Made by a program: the position numbers and the translations under genes. Under the pieces are notes generated by a model. It did no database searches and was not told the DNA's origin. It saw only the letters and a program-made list of their open reading frames with translations. A DNA stretch of 64,000 nucleotides from Streptomyces sp. NBC_00271 (GTDB taxonomy: Bacteria > Actinomycetota > Actinomycetes > Streptomycetales > Streptomycetaceae): NCBI RefSeq assembly GCF_036178845.1, contig NZ_CP108070.1, positions 7,378,001 through 7,442,000 of the forward strand, in the 5' to 3' direction. Within the stretch, counting starts at the first letter, position 1; each line of letters opens with the position of its first letter. Below, piece after piece: positions 24,426 through 34,528 of this stretch.

Positions 24426-26726
24426 ATGGGACGAGCGGAAGAGAGACGAGCGCGGCAGCACGGTGGCCGCCGCGCGGCGGCCATGCCCTCGTCCGGAGGA
24501 AAGCCCCGCCGCACCGGCATACGCCGGTTCGTGAACTGGAAGACGATCCTCGGCACCTTCCTGGGATTCTGTCTGCTCGGCATGGGCGCCTTCGTCGTGC
24601 TCTACATGGTGGTGTCCATACCCCAGGGCAATGCGGCCGCCACGCAGCAGAGCAACATCTACCAGTACAGCGACGGCAGCACGCTCGCCCGAACCGGCAA
24701 GGTCAACCGCGAGATCGTCGGCCTGGACAAGGTGCCCAAGGACGTCCAGAAGACCTTCGTCGCCGCGGAGAACAAGTCCTTCTACAAGGACGCCGGCGTC
24801 GACCTCAAGGGCACGGCCCGCGGTCTGATCAACACCCTGTCCGGCAAGGGCAAGCAGGGTGGTTCGACGATCACCCAGCAGTACGTCAAGAACTTCTACC
24901 TCACCCAGGACCAGACCGTCACGCGCAAGCTGAAGGAACTGGTCATCGCGCTGAAGGTGGACCGTCAGCAGACCAAGGACGACATCCTCGCGGGCTACAT
25001 CAACACCAGCTACTACGGCCGCAACTCCTATGGCATCCAGGCGGCGGCCCAGGCGTACTACGGCAAGGACGCGAGCGAGCTCACGGTCGAGCAGGGCGCG
25101 TACCTCGCCTCGCTGCTCCAGGCCCCGAGCCAGTACGACTGGGGTGTTGCCACGGCCACCGGCAAGCGGCTGGTCACGGCCCGCTGGAACTACACCCTCA
25201 ACAACATGGTCGAGGAGGGCTGGCTGCCCGCCGCCAAGCGCGCGACCATGAAGTTCCCGGTCCCGCAGGACCCCAAGGGCGTGCCCGGCATGGAGGGCCA
25301 GACCGGCTATCTGGTGGACGCGGCCAACAGCGCGCTGGCCCACCGGCTGGTGGCCAAGGGTGCCGCCGCCAACTACGAGGACGCCAAGGCGCTGGTCGAC
25401 GCGGGCGGCTGGACGATCACGCTCAACATCGACAAGAAGAAGCAGACGCAGCTGGAAGTCGCCGTCAAGACGAAGCTCACCGGCAAGCTCGACGCCAAGA
25501 AGCGCAGGGTCGACGGTGATGTCGAGGCCGGTGCCGCGTCCGTCGACCCCAAGACCGGCAAGGTCGTGGCGATGTACGGCGGCGAGGACTACTTCAAGCA
25601 CTACGTGAACAACGCGACCCGCCCCGACTACCAGCCCGCCTCCACCTTCAAGCCGCTGATCTTCGCGGCGGCCCTGGAGGAGCAGGCCAAGACGCAGGAC
25701 GGCCAGGACATCACGGCGGACACGGTCTACGACGGCACCAGCGGTCGCTCCGTCGAGGGCAGCAGCATCGGCTTCGCGCCGCCCAACGAGGACGACCAGA
25801 ACTACGGCGACGTCACCGTCCAGACCGCGATGAACAAGTCCATCAACTCCGTCTTCGCGCAGATGGGCGTCGACGTCGGCATGGACGAGGTCCTCAAGGT
25901 CGCCGGCAAGCTCGGCATGGACACCAAGGGCGTGCAGGCGGTGCCCGCGCAGACCCTCGGCACCATGGGCGCGAGCCCGCTGGAGATGGCGGGGATCTAC
26001 GCGACCCTCGACAATCACGGTCGCAAGGTCACCCCGGCCGTCGTCGCCTCGGCCGAGCACAAGGACAGCCGGGTCGACTTCCCGAACCCGATCGGCGACC
26101 AGGTCATCAGCCCCCGGGCGGCCGATACGGTCACCTCGGTGCTCACCGGCGTGGTCAACGACGGTACGGCCCAGGTCTCGGTGGCCCAGGCGGTCGACCG
26201 CAACGACCAGCAGGTCGCCGGCAAGACGGGTACGTCCGACAACAACAAGTCGGCCTGGTTCACCGGGTACACGCCGAACCTGGTCACCTCGGTCGGTCTG
26301 TTCGGAGAGGTCCCCAAGGACCGCAAGGACAGCGCCGGCAAGGTGGTCAAGCAGGGTACGCAGGTCTCCCTGAAGGGCGCCGCGGGCGGCGGCCGTGTCA
26401 ACGGCGGCGGCTTCCCGGCCCAGATTTGGGCGGCGTACACCTTCAACGCGATGGGCAGCGTCACCACCTTCGACCTGGACACCACCCAGGGCGCGGCGAT
26501 GGAGCCCACCACCACGCCGACGCTCAGCGAGACGCCGAGCGAGACGCCGTCGCAGACCCCGACCACCGAGCCGCCGACGAGCGAGCCGCCCACCACCAGC
26601 GCGCCGCCGACCCCGACGTCCGAGCCCCCGACCACCCCGGCGACGACGCCCCCGACCACTCCGGCGGAGACCCCGACCGACGAGATCACACCAGAGGACC
26701 CGTTCAACCCGAACAACCAGCAGTAA
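24426..26726 (+). CDS. Class A penicillin-binding protein (glycosyltransferase-transpeptidase)
   Basis: The 766-residue protein has a basic cytoplasmic head, one membrane anchor (about residues 43-66), a GT51 glycosyltransferase domain (about 95-280; FVAAENKSFYKDAG with catalytic-type Glu, GGSTITQQYVKNFYL) and a transpeptidase domain (about 375-665; nucleophile motif STFK, KSINSVF, KTGTSDN). It polymerises and cross-links peptidoglycan. In the first GT51 motif the usual D-x-x-F-x-x-H pattern is changed to N-K-S-F-Y-K-D, worth noting. The C-terminus is a Thr/Pro/Glu-rich tail of about 75 residues (repeats of SETP, SEPP, TTP), probably a wall spacer. Confidence 0.93.
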   Translation: MGRAEERRARQHGGRRAAAMPSSGGKPRRTGIRRFVNWKTILGTFLGFCLLGMGAFVVLYMVVSIPQGNAAATQQSNIYQYSDGSTLARTGKVNREIVGLDKVPKDVQKTFVAAENKSFYKDAGVDLKGTARGLINTLSGKGKQGGSTITQQYVKNFYLTQDQTVTRKLKELVIALKVDRQQTKDDILAGYINTSYYGRNSYGIQAAAQAYYGKDASELTVEQGAYLASLLQAPSQYDWGVATATGKRLVTARWNYTLNNMVEEGWLPAAKRATMKFPVPQDPKGVPGMEGQTGYLVDAANSALAHRLVAKGAAANYEDAKALVDAGGWTITLNIDKKKQTQLEVAVKTKLTGKLDAKKRRVDGDVEAGAASVDPKTGKVVAMYGGEDYFKHYVNNATRPDYQPASTFKPLIFAAALEEQAKTQDGQDITADTVYDGTSGRSVEGSSIGFAPPNEDDQNYGDVTVQTAMNKSINSVFAQMGVDVGMDEVLKVAGKLGMDTKGVQAVPAQTLGTMGASPLEMAGIYATLDNHGRKVTPAVVASAEHKDSRVDFPNPIGDQVISPRAADTVTSVLTGVVNDGTAQVSVAQAVDRNDQQVAGKTGTSDNNKSAWFTGYTPNLVTSVGLFGEVPKDRKDSAGKVVKQGTQVSLKGAAGGGRVNGGGFPAQIWAAYTFNAMGSVTTFDLDTTQGAAMEPTTTPTLSETPSETPSQTPTTEPPTSEPPTTSAPPTPTSEPPTTPATTPPTTPAETPTDEITPEDPFNPNNQQ

Positions 26727-26753
26727 CCGTCAAAAGGCCCGCCAGGGCCAAAG

Positions 26754-26790
26754 GAGAAGGGCGCCCGGTGACCCACCGGGCGCCCTTCTC
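26754..26790 (+). terminator. Terminator of the PBP gene
   Basis: Perfect 17-bp arms GAGAAGGGCGCCCGGTG and CACCGGGCGCCCTTCTC with a 3-base loop, 27 bases after the stop. Confidence 0.85.
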
Positions 26791-26806
26791 GTGTCAACCG
26801 CCGAAT

Positions 26807-27322
26807 GCTCATGGTCGAGATGATCGCGTATATCTGGTGGATCATCCGGGCAGCAAGAAGTACAACAAACCGATGCACCGCATGACGGACAAGGTTCAGC
26901 AGGAACACAACCGCAACACGATCTGCAACAAAACCGGCGTCGGCAAGTGGACGGCCCACCCGGACGCCACCGGGGACACCCAGGGAGTGCAGTGCGACGA
27001 GTTCCCCTTCGCCGCCACCCAGGAGAGCGGGGGAATACCCACACCGGTCGTCAACGGAGGGATCTGCGCGCAGCTCTTCGCGCAGAAGCAGGACGACGGC
27101 ACCTGGCGCCTCTTCGACGACGACGGGTACGACCCGCCCACGTGGAAGGAGATCTGCGGGCGTGCTTCCATGCCGGGCAAGCAGAACGGAGACGCGGGAA
27201 GAGGCCCGGGACTGTCGGGCTTCTTCACGAAGGCACGGGTGCAGAACGGCGGGGCGTTCTACATGGAGGTTCCGCAGATGGAGGGATGCAATCCCGATGA
27301 CGTCTGCGTCATCCGTCCCTGA
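26807..27322 (+). pseudogene. NucA/NucB-like deoxyribonuclease domain, 5'-truncated remnant
   Basis: The frame ending at 27322 encodes VQCDEFPFAATQESGG, the signature of NucA/NucB nucleases (Asp-Glu-x-Pro-Phe-Ala), preceded by HRMTDKVQQEHNRNTICNKT and followed by GRGPGLSGFFTKARVQNGGAFYMEV, the usual end of such domains. In actinobacteria this domain is normally the C-terminus of a large secreted or polymorphic-toxin protein. Here the homology starts about 20 bases after the PBP terminator, with no ribosome binding site and no credible start; ATG 26873 would cut into the domain. I read it as a toxin tail whose 5' part is lost. A short active protein from a downstream start is not excluded. Confidence 0.6.
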
Positions 27323-27348
27323 ATCACCGCCCTTCTAGGGCGACGGAC

Positions 27349-27381
27349 GTGGGGGGCCGCCGGTACGGCCGGTCCCCCACG
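27349..27381. terminator. Imperfect G/C hairpin between convergent genes
   Basis: GTGGGGGGCCGCC and GGCCGGTCCCCCAC pair imperfectly between the NucA/NucB remnant and the SMI1-like gene; a possible bidirectional terminator. Confidence 0.35.
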
Positions 27382-27396
27382 GTGGGCCCTCCCGCG

Positions 27397-28000
27397 TCAC
27401 GTCCAGACGACGCTGCTCGTACCGTCCGACTCGCGGACCGTCTCGGGACGGATCTCCCTGCCGATCGCCGTGACGACGGGCCGTCCGGTCTCCAGGGATT
27501 CGAGTGTCTCCTGGAACATCTCGGACAGGCTCTTGCAGCGCACGACCCCCCCACAGTTCCAGATCCTGGTCGATCTCCAGGACGGCGCCGTACGTCGGCC
27601 CCTCGCGATGGTCGACGATCAGCTGCGTGCCGACGTGCGTACTGCTGAGGGGCACCCATTTCACATGAGCCGTCCGGCCCACGACGAAGTCGGCGTTGTC
27701 GTCCTCCTGGCTCCACGCCACGTCCTGCTCCATGTCCCGCTGGCCGAGCAGCATGCGCTCGGCGTCGACCGGATAGTGGCCGCCCGGAATGAAGCCGCCG
27801 GGGCCGCTGTGCCGGAAGTGGGTCGACACGCCGTTGTGATGATCCAGCCACGTCCGGATCTCGGGGACGAGCGAGAACCTGTCCTCGGCGATCGCATCGA
27901 TTTCCGACGCCGTCGCGGGCGGGTTCAACGTGCCGAAATCATCCGACGCGTTGACTTCCAGCCACCGGTCGAGACGGTTCAGTACGTCTTGAAGCTGCAC
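27397..28000 (-). pseudogene. SMI1/KNR4-family (immunity-type) gene, frameshifted at a G7 run
   Basis: From ATG 28000 the frame encodes an SMI1/KNR4-type protein (NRLDRWLEVNASDDFGTLNP, PEIRTWLDHHNGVS, FIPGGHYPVD, VGTQLIVDHREGPTYGAVLEI). After DLELWG the codons run into a low-complexity Arg/Gly/Pro tail ending at 27335. If one base is removed from the seven-base run at 27546-27552 (C on the plus strand), the frame continues as VVRCKSLSEMFQETLESLETG, a normal family end, to TGA at 27397, giving 200 residues. It is thus a single-base frameshift, a phase-variable tract or a sequencing error. SMI1/KNR4 proteins are common immunity proteins to nuclease toxins, and a NucA/NucB tail lies next to it. 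Confidence 0.72.
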
Positions 28001-28046
28001 GGTTCGTCCTCACGTCTGGATGCTGCCTCCCCTACGACACCACAAG

Positions 28047-28097
28047 CGCGTGGCGCCCGAGGTGGAGTCGGTTCGATTCCACTTCGGGCGCCACGCG
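28047..28097 (-). terminator. Catalase terminator
   Basis: A 20-bp stem (arms 28047-28066 and 28078-28097, one G-T pair) with an 11-base loop, between the catalase stop and the SMI1-like start. The loop contains GGTTCGAT, which mimics a tRNA T-loop, but no tRNA is present. Confidence 0.75.
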
Positions 28098-28113
28098 CCG
28101 GACGTCCCGGTGT

Positions 28114-29577
28114 TCAGCCTCCGTTGACGTCGTGGGCGATCCGGTCGCCCAGTTCCTTGTCGATGTTGCGCCAGTACTGCAGGGCGCGGTCCAGGACCGG
28201 GCGGGAGACGTCGGCCTTCAGGTGGCCGGTGACGTTCGAGACCAGGCGGTCGCGGGCCGCGTCGTCGAGGACCTGGCGGACCATCGTGCCCGGCTGGCCC
28301 CAGTCGTCGTCCTCGCTGTGCAGCTTGTAGGCCTCGCGCACCAGCTCGCCGGTGGCCTCCCAGCTCGCCGGGTCGCCGAAGCGGGAGAAGTCGGCCGCGG
28401 GGCCGCCGTAGGAGTTGGGCGCGTACGGGCGCGCCGCCTGCGACGGCTCGTAGCGCATCGGGCCGTCCTTGGCGTACGAGTTCGCCGGGGCGTGCGGCCG
28501 GTTCGGCGGCAGTTGGGCGTAGTTCGGGCCGATCCGGTACCGGTGTGTGTCGGGGTAGGAGAACAGCCGGCCGAGCAGCATCTTGTCCGGTGACGGGCCG
28601 ATGCCCGGGACCAGGTTGGACGGTTCGAAGGCGGCCTGCTCGATGTGGATGAAGTAGTCCTCGGGGTTCCTGTCGAGGGTCATCCGGCCGACGTCGATCA
28701 GCGGATAGTCCCCGTGCGGCCAGACCTTGGTCAGGTCGAAGGGGTTGAAGCGGTAGTCCGCCGCGTCCTCGAACGGCATGATCTGGACCTTCAGGCTCCA
28801 GCTCGGTGCGTTCCCGGACTCGATCGCCTTGTAGAGGTCCATGCGGTGCAGATCCGGGTCCGTACCGGCCAGCTCGTCGGCCTCCGCCTGGGTGAGGAAG
28901 TCGATGCCCTGGTCGGTCTTGAAGTGGTACTTCACCCAGAACCGCTCACCGGCGCCGTTGATCCACATGTAGGTGTGGGAGCCGTAGCCGTTCATGTTGC
29001 GGTAGGTCTTCGGGATGCCCCGGTCGCCCATCAGATAGGTCACCTGGTGCGCCGACTCGGGCGAGAGCGTCCAGAAGTCCCACTGCATGTCGTTGTCGCG
29101 CAGCCCGTTGTCGGGGCGGCGCTTCTGCGAGCGGATGAAGTCCTGGAACTTGATCGTGTCACGGACGAAGAAGATCGGTGTGTTGTTGCCTACCAGGTCG
29201 TAGTTGCCCTGCTCGGTGTAGAACTTGAGCGCGAAGCCGCGTGGGTCGCGCCAGGTGTCGGGCGAACCCTGTTCGCCGGCCACGGTGGAGAAACGGGCCA
29301 GCATCTCGGTGCGTTTGCCCGGCTGGAAAAGGTCGGCCTTGGTGAACTGGCTGACGTCATTCGTTACTTCGAAGAATCCGTACGCGCCACTGCCCTTGGC
29401 GTGCACCACACGCTCGGGGACCCGCTCCCGGTTGAACTGGGCCATCTTCTCGATGAGGTAGTGGTCCTGGAGCAGGATCGGGCCGTCTCGGCCGACGGTC
29501 AGCGAGTGTTCGTCGCTCTCCACCGGAATGCCGACGTTGTTCGTGGTGTACGGAGCCTTCTGGGGTGCCTGCGTCAC
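28114..29577 (-). CDS. katA: Monofunctional haem catalase
   Basis: The 487-residue clade 3-type catalase has the distal His region [18 protein letters not shown], the distal Asn segment ([13 protein letters not shown]), and the proximal haem-ligand signature [16 protein letters not shown] with the Tyr ligand. It breaks down hydrogen peroxide in the cytoplasm. It stands alone; the Fur-type regulator that often precedes Streptomyces catA is not adjacent, so control may come from OxyR or elsewhere. Confidence 0.94.
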   Translation of the reverse strand: MTQAPQKAPYTTNNVGIPVESDEHSLTVGRDGPILLQDHYLIEKMAQFNRERVPERVVHAKGSGAYGFFEVTNDVSQFTKADLFQPGKRTEMLARFSTVAGEQGSPDTWRDPRGFALKFYTEQGNYDLVGNNTPIFFVRDTIKFQDFIRSQKRRPDNGLRDNDMQWDFWTLSPESAHQVTYLMGDRGIPKTYRNMNGYGSHTYMWINGAGERFWVKYHFKTDQGIDFLTQAEADELAGTDPDLHRMDLYKAIESGNAPSWSLKVQIMPFEDAADYRFNPFDLTKVWPHGDYPLIDVGRMTLDRNPEDYFIHIEQAAFEPSNLVPGIGPSPDKMLLGRLFSYPDTHRYRIGPNYAQLPPNRPHAPANSYAKDGPMRYEPSQAARPYAPNSYGGPAADFSRFGDPASWEATGELVREAYKLHSEDDDWGQPGTMVRQVLDDAARDRLVSNVTGHLKADVSRPVLDRALQYWRNIDKELGDRIAHDVNGG

Positions 29578-29710
29578 GAGCGTCCTCCCGTCAAGAAGAG
29601 AGTCTTCAGATCGCTTCGCTCACCTCAGCAGTCAACTCCGCCGACAGGATGTCGGCAACCGGGCCGCCGTGGGGCGAGGCGGATCGCGTACCCCTCGGCC
29701 CCCGGTCCAT

Positions 29711-31879
29711 TCAGCCCCGGTTCAGTTCGAACCAGACCACCTTTCCGGTGCTCAGGCGCGTGGCGCCCCACCGTCTGGCCAGTTTGTTGACCAGATACAG
29801 GCCACGCCCGCCCTCGTCCGTGGCGCGCGCCTGCCGCAGCCTGGGCAGCTGCGGCACGTCGTCGCCCACCTCGCAGCGCAGCACGTCCGTGCGCAGCAGA
29901 CGGAGGGTGACCGGTCGTGACGCATAGCGCACGGCGTTGGTGACGACCTCGCTGACGAGCAGCTCCACGGAGTCGCTCATGTCCTCCATACCCCAGCGGG
30001 ACAGCGCCCGGCGGGCCAGGCGCCGGGCCCGTCCGGGGGCCGCGTCCTCCGGCTCCAGATGCCAGTACGCCACATCGCTCGGCGCGATCCCGTCGAAGCG
30101 GGCGGCGAGCAGCGCGATGTCGTCGTCCCGGTCGCCCGGACCGAGCATGTCCAGCACCTCGTCGCAGAGCGCTTCCAGCGGCGGCGGATGGTCCGGGCCG
30201 GTGAGCTGCGCGGTGGCGGCGAGCTTCTCGCGCAGCTGCTCTATGCCGGTCCACACGTCCCTGAGGCGCGACTCGACCAGGCCGTCCGTGTACAGCAGGA
30301 GCGTCGCCCCGGCGGGCGCGTCCAGCTCGACCGCCTCGAAATCCACTCCTCCTACGCCGATGGGGGCGCCCGGCGGCACCCGCAGCACCTCGGCCCGGCC
30401 GCCCAGGTGCAGCAGCACCGGCGGCGGATGGCCCGCGTTGGCGATGGTGATCCGGTGCGCGACCGGGTCGTAGACGGCGTACAGGCAGGTCGCCATGCGG
30501 TCGGTGCCCAGGCGCTGGGCCTGCTCGTCCAGGTGGTGCAGCACCTCCTGCGGGGGCAGGTCGAGCCCGGCGAGGGTCTGCGCGGTGGTACGCAGCTGGC
30601 CCATGATCGCGGCCGAGGTCATCGAGTGACCCATGACGTCACCGACGACGAGGGCGACACGGCTGCCCGGCAGCGGGATCGCGTCGTACCAGTCGCCGCC
30701 GACCCGGGCGGTCTCCGCGGCCGGCAGATAGCGCGAGGCCAGCCGCACTCCGGTGGGGCGCGGCAGCGTCTCGGGCAGCATGGTGCGCTGCAGCTCGTCG
30801 GCGATGTAGGCCTCGCGGCCGTAGAGCACCGCCTTGTCGATGCCGAGCGCGCTGTGCGTGGCGAGCTGGGCCGCGACCAGCAGATCGTCGGTCTCGAACG
30901 CCATCCGCTCGGGGCGGCGTACGAAGAGCGCCGCGCCGATCACCCGGCGCCGCCCGCGCAGCGGGGCGAGGATCGCGCGCTGGCCGGTGGGCACGATCAG
31001 CTCGTCGCCGAGCAGCTCGGGCAGCGCGGCCCGGGCGGCGGGCGCGTCCGCGAAGACCGGGCGCACGCCGCGCAGCACCTCGGCGAGGGCGCCGCCGGGG
31101 CGCACCTCGCACAGCTCGGCCGTCATCGCCGAAAGTTCGTTCGGCTCGGGCCGCAGTGCGGGCATGAAGCCGTTCTCGGTGTCGCGCTCCTCGGGGATCC
31201 GGTCGGTGCGCCGCAGCCGCAGCACGAGGGGCCCGGTGGGCCGCTCGTCGCCGACCGGCAGCGGGTCGCGCAGATAGACGAGGATCGCGTCCGAGAAAGT
31301 CGGCACGGTGGCCCGGCACAGACCCATGACGATCTCGTCCAGGTCGATGCCGCGGGCGATCCGCCGGGTCGCCGCGCCCACGAAGCGCAGCCGGTCCCCG
31401 TCACGCCGCATCGGCATCGGGCCCGCGTGCGGCAGCCCCTGCCCGGTACGCCGGTCCGTGCCCGTGGAGTTCCCGGACGGCCGGTCGCCTTCCATGCCCG
31501 GCTGGGCCGGGATGCCCTCGGGAGCCGGGCGCGGGCGGTGCGCGTCGGGCTCGCTGGCCGAGGGCTGGGAGTGCTCGGGGCCGGGAGAGGCGGGCGGCGG
31601 CGTGGACGCGCCGGTGCCCGAGGGCGACGGTGTGTCGGTGCTCGCCGACGCCTGGGTGGCGGACGATCCGTGCTGGCCGTAGGGCGTGCTCGGAGCGGAA
31701 CCGGTGGGGGCGGCGTCGCCGGTGCGGGCGGGTTGTGCGGGTAAGGCGCCGGGCGCGCGCTGCGGCTCCGGGGTACGCAGGAGCGCCCCGCGAGGGTCCG
31801 CGGGGGTGGAGGGCCGGGCGGCGCCGCTCTGGCGGCGCTCGTGCGAGGTGGGGTGCTCCGTCACGCGTGTCGAATCCAT
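29711..31879 (-). CDS. GAF-SpoIIE phosphatase with C-terminal ATP-binding kinase domain
   Basis: The 722-residue protein has a Pro/Ser-rich disordered N-terminus (to about 160), a GAF-like domain (about 170-340), a SpoIIE/PP2C phosphatase domain (about 375-585; ARVGGDWYDAIPL, VVGDVMGHSMTSAA, DDIALLAARFDG) and a HATPase domain of RsbW type (about 600-720; LVSEVVTNAVRYAS, EGGRGLYLVNKLARRWG). Such proteins set the phosphorylation state of anti-anti-sigma factors and act on anti-sigma control. I start at ATG 31879 (MDSTRVTEH), preceded by GGACGG; the start is uncertain within about 20 residues. Confidence 0.87.
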   Translation of the reverse strand: MDSTRVTEHPTSHERRQSGAARPSTPADPRGALLRTPEPQRAPGALPAQPARTGDAAPTGSAPSTPYGQHGSSATQASASTDTPSPSGTGASTPPPASPGPEHSQPSASEPDAHRPRPAPEGIPAQPGMEGDRPSGNSTGTDRRTGQGLPHAGPMPMRRDGDRLRFVGAATRRIARGIDLDEIVMGLCRATVPTFSDAILVYLRDPLPVGDERPTGPLVLRLRRTDRIPEERDTENGFMPALRPEPNELSAMTAELCEVRPGGALAEVLRGVRPVFADAPAARAALPELLGDELIVPTGQRAILAPLRGRRRVIGAALFVRRPERMAFETDDLLVAAQLATHSALGIDKAVLYGREAYIADELQRTMLPETLPRPTGVRLASRYLPAAETARVGGDWYDAIPLPGSRVALVVGDVMGHSMTSAAIMGQLRTTAQTLAGLDLPPQEVLHHLDEQAQRLGTDRMATCLYAVYDPVAHRITIANAGHPPPVLLHLGGRAEVLRVPPGAPIGVGGVDFEAVELDAPAGATLLLYTDGLVESRLRDVWTGIEQLREKLAATAQLTGPDHPPPLEALCDEVLDMLGPGDRDDDIALLAARFDGIAPSDVAYWHLEPEDAAPGRARRLARRALSRWGMEDMSDSVELLVSEVVTNAVRYASRPVTLRLLRTDVLRCEVGDDVPQLPRLRQARATDEGGRGLYLVNKLARRWGATRLSTGKVVWFELNRG

Positions 31880-32198
31880 CCGTCCGGGGCTGCGCACCGT
31901 GCGTGCAGTTCGTCCCGCAGCCCCGATACCCGGAATGTGTGTCCCGGGAACGGATTCTGCGCGTCGTCAGAACGGGGCCTGCCCGTCGCCGACGTGAACG
32001 CCGTTGTCGGGCCGAACGCCCTGTGCGGCCCGGTGGGCCGTCCGCCGACCGTACCGCCGTGGCCCTCGTACCCCTCGCTCACGTCCTGCCGCCCCTCGGT
32101 GACGTATGGTCAAGCCCAGCGCATGCTGCGGGAGTTGCTGCTGTGCGCCCTTGCGGAGGACGATCCTACGGTTGTACCACGGGGGCGCATCAAGGGTC
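31880..32198. other. Intergenic region, no supported gene
   Basis: About 319 bases between two leftward genes. It must hold the promoter of the phosphatase gene. I see no conserved open frame, strong hairpin or repeat. Confidence 0.5.
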
Positions 32199-32891
32199 TC
32201 ATGAGGACACGTGCGCGGGCGTACGGTCCCAGTCGTCCGGCAGGGAAGGAACCGGCCAGGCGGGATCCGGGCGCCAGTGCTGCCAGCCGTCCGAGAACGG
32301 CGCGCCCCAGGCACGGATCACCTCCACCGCGCAGTGCCCTGCCTCTCTTACCTGTGCGGCCAGTTGAGTATCCATCAATCCGGCCCGTTGCGCCTGTGCG
32401 AACTCGTCTTCGTCGAGCCAGTGCCAACTGCGGTCCGGGTGCACGGAGATGTCCAGGAAGTGATCCTCGGAGTCGACCCCGCCCTCCCAACGGGCGAGCG
32501 GCGCCTCCAGGTTCACGTACCAGTTCTTGAACCGCCAGCCCGGTTCCCAGAACAGCCACACCGACCAGGGCTCGCCGGGCCGCGCCAGCTTCAGCACTCC
32601 GTTGCCGAACCAGCGGCCCCGCTGCACCGTTCGCGCCTTGGTGTAGCGGGACTCCAGCGGTTCTCCGTGCACCGGTGTACCGTCGGCGAGCACGGGCTTC
32701 ACGCACTCGGTGCCGGGTGCCATCCACACCGCGAGCAGTTCCTCGTCGTCCCGTACGACGGTCACGGGGCGGCAGATGTGGAAGTGCTCACCGGCGTTCT
32801 CCCGGTACCGCCACAGAATGTGACTCCCGGGGGCCCAGTACACCGTCGACCCGCCCGCCGCCACTCGCCTCACCGCTCCACCCTCTGCCAT
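32199..32891 (-). CDS. DUF402 domain protein
   Basis: The 230-residue protein carries a DUF402/FomD-like domain: YRENAGEHFHICRPVTVVRD, WFGNGVLKLARPGEPWSVWLF, WYVNLEAPLARWEGGVDSED and DISVHPDRSWHWLDEDEFAQ, with acidic residues typical of the metal-dependent nucleotide (di)phosphatases of this family. A phosphatase role is inferred from the family. TAATAT lies 6 bases before ATG 32891, so the mRNA is probably leaderless. Confidence 0.88.
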   Translation of the reverse strand: MAEGGAVRRVAAGGSTVYWAPGSHILWRYRENAGEHFHICRPVTVVRDDEELLAVWMAPGTECVKPVLADGTPVHGEPLESRYTKARTVQRGRWFGNGVLKLARPGEPWSVWLFWEPGWRFKNWYVNLEAPLARWEGGVDSEDHFLDISVHPDRSWHWLDEDEFAQAQRAGLMDTQLAAQVREAGHCAVEVIRAWGAPFSDGWQHWRPDPAWPVPSLPDDWDRTPAHVSS

Positions 32892-33017
32892 GACCAGATA
32901 TTAGGTGCCACAGGCATACGACGCTGCGGTGCGCGTCACGGTTCGCGCCATGGAGCGAATGACGTAACGAAGCCGTCACCCAATGGCTTCCAAGGTCGTC
33001 CGGGGGGTGAACACCGT

Positions 33018-34418
33018 TTACGGATGCGTCATCCTCAGGACATCGAGCGCCTCGTCCAGCTGTTCCAGGGTGAGGTCACCGCGCTCGACGTACCCGGAAT
33101 CCAGGACGACCTGGCGGATCGTCCGGCGTTCCGCCAGTGCCTTCTTGGCCACCTTGGCGGCCTCCTCGTAGCCGATGTACTTGTTGAGCGGTGTCACGAC
33201 CGATGGCGAGGACTCGGCGTACTCGCGGGCCCGTTCGCGGTGGGCGACGATCCCGTCGACGGTGCGGTCGGCGAGCAGGCGCGAGACGTTGGCGAGGAGA
33301 CGGATCGACTCCAGGACGTTCTTCGCGATGACCGGAAGCATGACGTTCAGCTCGAAGTTGCCGGCGGCCCCGGCGACGGCGACCGTCGCGTCGTTGCCCA
33401 TCACCTGGGCAGCGACCATCAGCACCGCCTCGGGAATGACGGGATTCACCTTGCCGGGCATGATCGAGGAGCCGGGCTGGAGGTCGGGCAGGCTGATCTC
33501 GGCCAGCCCGGTGCGCGGACCGGACGCCATCCACCGCAGATCGTTGGCGATCTTCGTCAGCCCGACCGCGATGGTCCGCAGCTGCCCGCTCGTCTCGACG
33601 ATCCCGTCCCGCGCGCCCTGTGCCTCGAAGTGGTCACGGGCCTCGGTGAGCGGCAGCCCGGTGGCCCGCGCCACCTCCGCGATGACGGCCGCGGAGAACC
33701 CGGGCGGCGTGTTGATCCCGGTGCCCACGGCGGTCCCACCGAGCGGCAGTTCGGCGAGCCGGGGCAGCGAGGCCCGGAGGCGCTCGACGCCGTACCGCAC
33801 CTGCGCCGCGTACCCCCCGAACTCCTGCCCGAGCGTCACCGGCGTGGCGTCCATGAGATGCGTACGCCCCGACTTCACGACGTCCGCGAACTCCTCGGCC
33901 TTCCGCTCCAGGGCGGCCGCGAGGTGGTCCAGGGCCGGAACGAGATCCCGTGTGACGGCGGCGGTGGCCGCGATGTGGATCGAGGACGGGAACACGTCGT
34001 TCGACGACTGCGAGGCGTTCACATGGTCATTGGGGTGTACGTCCCTGCCGAGCCGCTCGGTCGCGAGCGTGGCGATGACCTCGTTGGTGTTCATGTTGGA
34101 GGACGTTCCGGAACCCGTCTGGAAGACGTCCACCGGGAAGTGCGCGTCCCAGCGACCCTCGGCGACCTCGGCCGCCGCCTCCTGGATGGCCTCGGCCACG
34201 TCCTTGTCGACCACCCCCAGCTTCGCGTTGACCCTGGCTGCCGCGCCCTTGATCAGCGCCAGCGCCTCGATGTGCGCGCGCTCCAGACGCTGACCCGAGA
34301 TGGGGAAGTTCTCCACGGCCCGTTGGGTCTGGGCCCGCCACTTCGCGTCCGCGGGCACCCTGACCTCACCCATGGAGTCGTGCTCGATCCGGTACGGGGC
34401 TGCCTGTTCGTCGGCCAT
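33018..34418 (-). CDS. fumC: Class II fumarate hydratase
   Basis: The 466-residue iron-independent fumarase interconverts fumarate and malate in the TCA cycle. It has the superfamily signature [11 protein letters not shown] with catalytic Ser in the mobile loop, [13 protein letters not shown], and [14 protein letters not shown] class I Fe-S fumarase is encoded 2.1 kb away in the same orientation, so the cell has an oxygen-tolerant and an iron-dependent form. Confidence 0.95.
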   Translation of the reverse strand: MADEQAAPYRIEHDSMGEVRVPADAKWRAQTQRAVENFPISGQRLERAHIEALALIKGAAARVNAKLGVVDKDVAEAIQEAAAEVAEGRWDAHFPVDVFQTGSGTSSNMNTNEVIATLATERLGRDVHPNDHVNASQSSNDVFPSSIHIAATAAVTRDLVPALDHLAAALERKAEEFADVVKSGRTHLMDATPVTLGQEFGGYAAQVRYGVERLRASLPRLAELPLGGTAVGTGINTPPGFSAAVIAEVARATGLPLTEARDHFEAQGARDGIVETSGQLRTIAVGLTKIANDLRWMASGPRTGLAEISLPDLQPGSSIMPGKVNPVIPEAVLMVAAQVMGNDATVAVAGAAGNFELNVMLPVIAKNVLESIRLLANVSRLLADRTVDGIVAHRERAREYAESSPSVVTPLNKYIGYEEAAKVAKKALAERRTIRQVVLDSGYVERGDLTLEQLDEALDVLRMTHP

Positions 34419-34528
34419 CGACGATCACCTCCAGTGGGGACAGCATCGCGGACGTGCCCCGTGTTCCCGGCAAGGCGGCTCCCGTTTCTCCCGGGGAACT
34501 CAACTCCGTGAGCCGCTCTCCCGGGGAG

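Noticed and set aside
28047..28097. tRNA-like 3' half with a GGTTCGAT T-loop motif
   Set aside because: The whole element is one 20-bp hairpin after the catalase gene; no anticodon arm, D arm or acceptor pairing can be drawn, so it is a terminator.
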